In this document: positions 59,115-64,000 of the stretch, piece after piece
How positions within the stretch are numbered: the stretch's first letter is position 1
How the letters are laid out: each line of letters opens with the position of its first letter
Source: Thiospirillum jenense
GTDB taxonomy: Bacteria; Pseudomonadota; Gammaproteobacteria; Chromatiales; Chromatiaceae
Reading direction: 5' to 3'
NCBI RefSeq assembly: GCF_014145225.1
Contig: NZ_JABVCQ010000003.1
Coordinates: 62,001 to 126,000, forward strand
Length of the DNA: 64,000 bases
Made by a program: the position numbers and the translations under genes
The notes under the pieces: model-generated
Databases searched by the model: none
The model's input: the letters and a program-made list of their open reading frames with translations, nothing else
What the model was told of the DNA's origin: nothing

Positions 59115-60116
59115 TTACACCTGCGGCACACAGATTTTTTCAGCACCGACCGCTTGGGCAGTGCGAAACAATAAAAACACCACCATTAACGTGACGAAAG
59201 TTAACAAACACCACGCAATGACGGCAAAGGCCGTTAATTGCGTGACCTGAAACATGATGATGGTGGCGACGGTAATGGCCGCGAGTGGAAATGAATACAC
59301 CCACCATGATAAATAAAATTGAATACGCGCAAAGCGTTGCGCTTGCGTGATTAATAACAGTGTTAAAAATAGCCCGCTGTAATACAGAATGCGCCCAAAG
59401 GCATCAAGATCGCTGGTTTGCATTAAACCAATTAATTGGGCGTAGGCGATAAATCCAACGGCGGGTGGCGCGATGAGAATAAAAAAGGTCGGCATTAAGC
59501 GGTCAGGGAGTGGGTTGTGGAATAACACGCGGTAAAAGATGATGGCTAATAATACGAGCCAGAAGAGCATGGCGATGCTAAAGAAAAACCATGATAATTC
59601 GGTATAGCCTAATGGAACGCCGGCTAATGGGACGAGCGCGTTGCCGACGATGGGAATGAACCACGCGGGGTTGATGTGGTGAATATCCAATTTATTGTGG
59701 TGTAACCAGACGCTCATAATGTAGAGCGTGAGGATTAAATGTAACCCAGTGCCGATCAGCCAAAATCCCGTTGCTAAGATGGGTAGCGATGGCAGGAAGG
59801 CGGCGGCGAGTAATAATAAACTCATCGAAATGGTTGGGAAGAAGTTGACCTGAATAGGATGGGTGAATTCGGCAATGACAGTGTCACGGTAGCGAATGAA
59901 CTTGAGGCAATAGACGCTGGTGGTGAGAATGAATAAACCGAGTGCCACCCAACGTAGGCCGCCGGCCATGTCGGGTTGAAATGCAAATAAGATTTGCGCT
60001 TTTTGCCAGGCAAGGGAGACGCCGGTTAATCCCAAAATGATGGAGAAAAATGCGACGGGAAATAATTCTAATCGTGACGGGGTGAGTGGAAAGGGGGCGG
60101 GATTGGAAACAGTCAT
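59115..60116 (-). CDS. SLAC1/TehA-family (TDT) anion transporter
   Basis: 333 residues with ten hydrophobic segments. An early conserved PVAFFSIILGLTGVSLAWQKA motif, the central FIPIVGNALVPLAG and the WWVYSFPLAAIT segment fit the TehA/SLAC1 (tellurite-resistance/dicarboxylate) family. Members pass small anions; some export sulfite, others C4-dicarboxylates. Proximity to soeA makes sulfite an interesting guess, but is not proof. Confidence 0.88.
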   Translation of the reverse strand: MTVSNPAPFPLTPSRLELFPVAFFSIILGLTGVSLAWQKAQILFAFQPDMAGGLRWVALGLFILTTSVYCLKFIRYRDTVIAEFTHPIQVNFFPTISMSLLLLAAAFLPSLPILATGFWLIGTGLHLILTLYIMSVWLHHNKLDIHHINPAWFIPIVGNALVPLAGVPLGYTELSWFFFSIAMLFWLVLLAIIFYRVLFHNPLPDRLMPTFFILIAPPAVGFIAYAQLIGLMQTSDLDAFGRILYYSGLFLTLLLITQAQRFARIQFYLSWWVYSFPLAAITVATIIMFQVTQLTAFAVIAWCLLTFVTLMVVFLLFRTAQAVGAEKICVPQV

Positions 60117-60363
60117 AATTGCGAATCGTGTTGCGTGAATAATGGGGTTAATTAAGTTGGGGTGGTGGTGGTCAATTCAAGCGCGGGGCGGACACCTTGT
60201 GAGGTGCTAGTTTAAGCCAATCGAGCGGCATTGGCATTGCGTACTGTCAATTGGTCGCCAAACAGCTCGGCTGACTCTCTCTTTTTGCGGTGAGGCGGTA
60301 TCACGAAAAAAACCGCTGTTCCATTCATCACCAATTGTCAAAAATTGAATCGTTTATTTTATG
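60117..60363. other. Intergenic stretch upstream of the SLAC1-like gene
   Basis: No ORF or RNA gene recognised. It should contain the minus-strand promoter of the SLAC1-like gene near 60117-60200. A GCGGT/ACCGC pair near 60280-60315 is visible. Confidence 0.35.
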
Positions 60364-60672
60364 CTACCACACTTTTGGTTGAAAATCGGCGGGTGTATCT
60401 AATTGAAATACGCCTTCGTGAATTCGTGCTACATACAACCCTTCATTTAATACTTGTGCGCGTAAATCGGGTAATATAGTTAAACTACCGCAACATGATT
60501 TATAAAATGGAGTAGTTGATTGGGTTGTCCGCAAATCGCCCCGCGATCAATCCACTATCATCAATCGGGCAAACCAACATTCCCGCTAATAAACCGATGA
60601 CGCGACGGCGGTTGGTTAATTCCGATTCAACCAAAGGTTCATTCAACTGAATTGGGTTGAACGGGCGGGTGG
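60364..60672 (-). pseudogene. Probable frame-broken remnant gene
   Basis: On the minus strand one frame reads QLNEPLVESELTNRRRVIGLLAGML and then VCPIDDSGLIAG, after which it stops. A second frame continues coherently with DLRTTQSTTPFYKSCCGSLTIL and ends LDTPADFQPKVW plus stop at 60364. The two parts have protein-like composition and would join by a single-base shift near 60560. I do not recognise the family. A sequencing error is possible instead of a true frameshift. Confidence 0.4.
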
Positions 60673-60678
60673 GAAATG

Positions 60679-60741
60679 TTGGGTTGTGTGCCGTTTGGAT
60701 TGGTTATTCATTATCAACACCGCGCAAAGCACACAACCCAA
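60679..60741. repeat. 13-bp inverted repeat with 37-base spacer
   Basis: TTGGGTTGTGTGC (60679-60691) and GCACACAACCCAA (60729-60741) are perfect inverted repeats. The spacer has no obvious coding content. It may be a small MITE-like or REP-like element together with the adjacent palindromes. Confidence 0.6.
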
Positions 60742-60770
60742 CCTACGCGGCTATATTTCAATCACCCAAT

Positions 60771-60807
60771 AAAAAACCCGCCGATCAATTTATCATCAAT
60801 CGGCGGG
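60771..60807 (-). terminator. Rho-independent terminator for the repeat protein
   Basis: On the minus strand CCCGCCGAT / ATCGGCGGG (60807-60777) form a perfect 9-bp stem followed by TTTTTTATT. It lies about 140 bases after the stop codon of the giant protein and faces the right way. Confidence 0.85.
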
Positions 60808-60834
60808 GATGTATTGTTAAATCTGTCAGCCCTG

Positions 60835-60944
60835 TTAAATCCCCCAACCCCCCTTTTGCAAAGGGGGGCTTTTCTTTCTTACCCCCTTTAACAAAGGAGA
60901 ACTTTCTTACCCCCCTTTAACAAAGGGGGGCAGGGGGGATTTAA
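60835..60944. repeat. C-tract/G-tract palindromic repeat cluster
   Basis: TTAAATCCCCC (60835-60845) and GGGGGATTTAA (60934-60944) are perfect terminal inverted repeats. Inside are further units of the form CCCCCCTTT-N3-AAAGGGGGG (60847-60868; 60909-60930) and a shorter copy (60881-60897). The cluster ends one base before the stop codon of the giant protein. It looks like a dispersed non-coding repeat that inserted or expanded there. Confidence 0.75.
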
Positions 60945-63900
60945 TCAATCAATTTCCAACCAAATATCGGCTAATTGATGCGCCTGCCCATCGCTGGTTT
61001 CATACACACCAATTAAACCAATTTGATTACCGACCGCATCCGTCGGAATCTCCACCGCTTTACTCGCCAGGCTGAATTGCTGGATGTTGAGTTCGGTCAA
61101 ACTCAGCAATTCTTCCGCTTGGCTGTGACCATCTTGGTTGATGTCGCGCCACACTTGCAGTTGCCCGAAGCTCGTATCGGCGGCGTTGACCACGCCATCG
61201 CGGTTGCTGTCCAAGTCAGCCAGTGCCACGAACCCGTCGCCGGCGCGGCTGCCGTCGGCTAAGGTCGTGCCGCTGCCGAACAACTCGCTGCCGTCGTTGA
61301 CCATGCCGTCGCCGTTGCGATCCATGACTAACCAGCCGTCGTCGCCATTCAACCAACCCACGCGGGCGCTGTTGCCGGTGGCGTAGAGGTCGAAGGTGAC
61401 GCTGCTGTCGCTGACGGCGATGGTGGCGATGCCGTTGTCGTCCAAGTCCAGCGCCAGCGGGGTGGCGGAAAGGGTGCTACGCTGGGCATCGCTCATAGCT
61501 AGGATTTGAGTACCTGTGAACGCCAATGTTGTCGCACAACTCAAGGCGGCGAGTTGCGCGGTAGTGATCCCGGTCAATCCAGTAATGGAGGGGATTTGCG
61601 CAGCAGTTAGCTTGGCAAAGGCGTCTGTCGTCATGCTGCCAATCCCAGCAGCGGGTAAACCTGACACAGCACTGAGGGACATGACAGCTACCTGTGCCGG
61701 CGTGATAGCAGCGATCTGTGCTGCCGTCATCGCAGCGGTATCCAGTGCATCAAGCCCGCTAAAGGCTTTTGTTGAAATGGCCGCAATCTGCGTTGCGGAC
61801 AAGGTGAAGTCAACCGCTGCATCAGCCTCAGGCACCCCAGTTCCATTGTCAAACTCGATCAACTTGAATGCCGCAATTTGCGTCGAACTGAGCGCCGCAA
61901 TTTGTCCGGTGGTCAAGGATCGAATCAGCCCAAGTTCCGTGTTTAAATTCCACTCTGCAATGTGATCCTCCGTTAAACCAGCAATGCCGCTTGTGGAAAT
62001 CAACGGCAGTTCGGTTGCATCTAGGGTATTAAATTGCGTTACCGTCAAGGACGCGATGTGCGCACTTGTCAACGCGCCAAGTTGGCTATCGAACAAATAC
62101 TCCATCTTGGCCGCATCACTCAATCTCGCCAGTTGTGCTGTTGTCATACCGGCTAAGGCGGCATTTGAGATATTGTCAATCTTGCCAGCCGTACCCAACG
62201 CATCAAACTGCGCCGCCGTCAACGCCGCCACTTGGGTACTTTTCAACGCTCCAACTTGGGCATCTGACAGAGCGGGAATTTGACCCGCGGCTGTCAACAC
62301 CTTGATCTGCGCGGTGGTCAACGCCTGAATTTGCGTGGTGCTGAGGTGAGGAATGTCAGTAGCCGCAATCACCTGGATTTGACCGCTGGTCAGCTTCGCA
62401 ATCGCCGCTGTGGAGATGGCAGAGATGCCGTTGGTATTGGCAAACAGATCGGTGATGTCCTCGTTTGGTATTGCCGGGATTTGTTTCGTCGAAAGCGCCG
62501 CCAGTTGCGTACTGGTCAAGGCCAACCAATCCTCTTCTATCAACCCACCAATCGCGCTGGACGACAGCGCGGCAAATTGCGCCGAGGTCATGGCGGCAAA
62601 GTCTTCCTTGTTAAAACCTTCCAGTTGCGCCGAGCTAAACGCACCGAGGACTGCCGCTGACAAGGCTTTGGCCTGATCGGGTGACAACGACGTCAAATCA
62701 CCCGCTTGAAATCCCGCCGCTTGCTTAGAGGTAAAGGCCGCGAGTTGGGCGCTGGTCAGCGCTTGTATCTGATTGATTGGTGAGGCAAGTCCAGCACCAT
62801 CAGTATCATCATTCAACGCCTTGATTTGCGCCGTCGTGAGCGCGGCAATTTGCGCGGTGGTCAGCGCCGCAATGGTGGCTGATCCCAGTTTTGCAAAGTC
62901 AGTCGTACCCATCGCCTCAATCGCAGCGGTGGACAGCCAGGGAATTTGCGTACTCGATAAACCACTCAAATCGAGCTTGCCAAATTGCGCGCCCGTCAAA
63001 ACTGCCAACTGGGCGCTGGTCAACTGCCCAACGTCAGCCGCTTCAATCACGTCAATCTGCGTCGCCGTCAGCGCCTTAATCACCGCCGTTGAAATGGACG
63101 GGACTTGCCCGGTGGTCAAATCATCAATCACCGCAGCATTTAACCCCGCCGCTTGTGCCAAGGTCAGCGCCGCGATCTGCTGATTCGTCAAGATTGCAAT
63201 GTCATCAGAACCCAACGCAGTGAGCATCGCGGTTGGCGTCAGTGCCGCAATTTGCGCCGGACTGAGGGCGAGGAAGTCATCCGTGCCAAACGCGCTCAAC
63301 TGCGTGGCATCCAACGACTTGAGCGCCGCTGTTGACAGATGACCAATTTGTGAAGGCGTGAATGTCTTCAGTGGGTCAGTCGCCACAGCCCCAATTAATC
63401 CATCAGCTTGGCTACTCGTGATTGCCGCCAATTGCGATGGCGTCAAGACTTGGGCTTGGGCTTGAGTCAGGCTTTGCAAAGCCGTTGAGGTCAATGCGGC
63501 AATTTGCGCGGGGGTGAAGGCCACCAGTGCATCCGTTATAATGGTTGCAAATTGCAGCCCAGTCAGCCCTTTGATCGCCACTGTTGGCAGAGCGACGATT
63601 TGCGCTGAATCAAAGTTTCCGAATGTCGTGGCACCAGTGAGTTGACTGCCTTGCAATGCACCAACCTGTGCGGCGGTCAACTGGTCAAGATCAGCGCCAA
63701 TCGCTTCGATCTGTGGGGCGGTCAACGCCTTTAATGTTGCCGTGTTGATGTACGGGATTTGGGCGGCGGTCAAATCCGCCAAATCTTCACCCGCAGCAGC
63801 GGACAACCCCCCAACTTGCTTGGAAGTCAGCGCGGCAATGTGCGCGTTATCCAACCCGCTAAAATCAACTGCTGCCAGCACGTTGATTTGCGCGGAGGTC

Positions 63901-64000
63901 ATGGCGGCAAATGTTGCGGTTGGCAGTTTGTTAATTTGCGCGGCAGTCAATTCGCCAACGTCCGTCCCCAATCCTGCGATCTGTTTAGCGGTCATGCCGG
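60945..64000 (-). CDS. Very large octad-repeat protein with C-terminal EF-hand domain (N-terminus beyond window)
   Basis: At least 1,018 residues with the frame still open at the window edge. Residues up to about 846 are repeats with a period close to eight residues, in which TxxQI/V is followed by xxL and T/S (for example LTTAQIAALTTAQIKAL); about 50 Q-containing units are seen. The last 170 residues carry EF-hand-like loops DRNGDGMVNDGSE, DLDSNRDGVVNAAD and DINQDGHSQAEE, like the terminal module of many large RTX or surface proteins. No RTX nonapeptides are in view. Probably secreted, perhaps by type I secretion. Function unknown. Confidence 0.8.
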   Translation of the reverse strand, partial: GMTAKQIAGLGTDVGELTAAQINKLPTATFAAMTSAQINVLAAVDFSGLDNAHIAALTSKQVGGLSAAAGEDLADLTAAQIPYINTATLKALTAPQIEAIGADLDQLTAAQVGALQGSQLTGATTFGNFDSAQIVALPTVAIKGLTGLQFATIITDALVAFTPAQIAALTSTALQSLTQAQAQVLTPSQLAAITSSQADGLIGAVATDPLKTFTPSQIGHLSTAALKSLDATQLSAFGTDDFLALSPAQIAALTPTAMLTALGSDDIAILTNQQIAALTLAQAAGLNAAVIDDLTTGQVPSISTAVIKALTATQIDVIEAADVGQLTSAQLAVLTGAQFGKLDLSGLSSTQIPWLSTAAIEAMGTTDFAKLGSATIAALTTAQIAALTTAQIKALNDDTDGAGLASPINQIQALTSAQLAAFTSKQAAGFQAGDLTSLSPDQAKALSAAVLGAFSSAQLEGFNKEDFAAMTSAQFAALSSSAIGGLIEEDWLALTSTQLAALSTKQIPAIPNEDITDLFANTNGISAISTAAIAKLTSGQIQVIAATDIPHLSTTQIQALTTAQIKVLTAAGQIPALSDAQVGALKSTQVAALTAAQFDALGTAGKIDNISNAALAGMTTAQLARLSDAAKMEYLFDSQLGALTSAHIASLTVTQFNTLDATELPLISTSGIAGLTEDHIAEWNLNTELGLIRSLTTGQIAALSSTQIAAFKLIEFDNGTGVPEADAAVDFTLSATQIAAISTKAFSGLDALDTAAMTAAQIAAITPAQVAVMSLSAVSGLPAAGIGSMTTDAFAKLTAAQIPSITGLTGITTAQLAALSCATTLAFTGTQILAMSDAQRSTLSATPLALDLDDNGIATIAVSDSSVTFDLYATGNSARVGWLNGDDGWLVMDRNGDGMVNDGSELFGSGTTLADGSRAGDGFVALADLDSNRDGVVNAADTSFGQLQVWRDINQDGHSQAEELLSLTELNIQQFSLASKAVEIPTDAVGNQIGLIGVYETSDGQAHQLADIWLEID

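Noticed and set aside
62773-63183. Plus-strand ORFs (up to about 136 codons) opposite the giant repeat protein, also at 61516-61965
   Set aside because: They arise from the codon periodicity of the octad repeats on the other strand and have no independent signal.
61500-64000. Regularly spaced DNA repeats that could suggest a CRISPR array
   Set aside because: The repeats are degenerate, in frame and code for TxxQI octads; there are no identical direct repeats with unique spacers of constant length.

Overview
The window looks like chromosomal DNA of a sulfur-oxidising, nitrogen-fixing gammaproteobacterium, probably of the Thiotrichales/Beggiatoales type. This is inferred from gene content, not from a database search. 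The evidence is gammaproteobacterial-type ribosomal and RNA polymerase operons with two tuf genes, a Qmo/Hdr electron-transfer operon, a SoeA-like sulfite dehydrogenase subunit, and a nif accessory operon.

Region 1 (1-23.6 kb) lies almost wholly on the minus strand and is the core information-processing block. In transcription order it runs tRNA-Tyr, tRNA-Gly, tRNA-Thr, tufB, tRNA-Trp, secE, nusG, rplK, rplA, rplJ, rplL, rpoB, rpoC; then rpsL, rpsG, fusA, tufA; then the S10 operon rpsJ, rplC, rplD, rplW, rplB, rpsS, rplV, rpsC, rplP and a cut-off rpmC. A sigma70-like promoter precedes the tRNAs. Hairpins lie after rplA and after rplL, and a terminator follows rpoC. Several starts are GTG or TTG (tufA, rplJ, rpoC) and are chosen from Shine-Dalgarno position and protein alignment.

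Region 2 (23.8-34.5 kb) is mixed housekeeping and surface chemistry: a processive GT2 glycosyltransferase, dtd, a PRTase-TRSP protein, cysE, long-form hisG, rsmE, sanA, a diguanylate cyclase with an N-terminal metallo-beta-lactamase-like (ODP-type) domain, a dolichol-phosphate-mannose-synthase-like GT fused to a GtrA domain, and a sulfotransferase.

Region 3 (34.6-43.5 kb) holds the minus-strand operon qmoA-qmoB-hdrC-hdrB, in which two soluble Hdr subunits stand where membrane-bound QmoC usually is. UDP-glucose dehydrogenase runs divergently, followed by a FadL-type outer-membrane protein.

Region 4 (43.5-48.8 kb) is a compact plus-strand unit nifB - FeSII-type ferredoxin - nifQ - draG - cobE - cobJ. 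It is preceded by a full NifA/sigma54 control region: a TGT-N10-ACA activator site, an IHF consensus and a GG-N10-GC promoter. FeMo-cofactor assembly (NifB), Mo supply (NifQ), oxygen protection (FeSII) and nitrogenase reactivation (DraG) are thus linked, with two cobalamin genes on the end.

Region 5 (48.8-60.1 kb) has a transglutaminase-like protease, a 982-residue membrane protein made of two fused complex-I antiporter-like halves, metA, a soeA-like molybdoenzyme without soeBC, a solitary DNA methyltransferase, a NifX-like protein with a His/Asp/Cys-rich tail, and a SLAC1/TehA channel.

Region 6 (60.1-64 kb) contains a probably frame-broken gene, a cluster of palindromes including a terminator, and the C-terminal 1,018 or so residues of a very large protein. 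That protein is made of about 50 'TxxQI' octad-type repeats and ends in an EF-hand-rich domain typical of secreted calcium-binding proteins. Its start lies outside the window.
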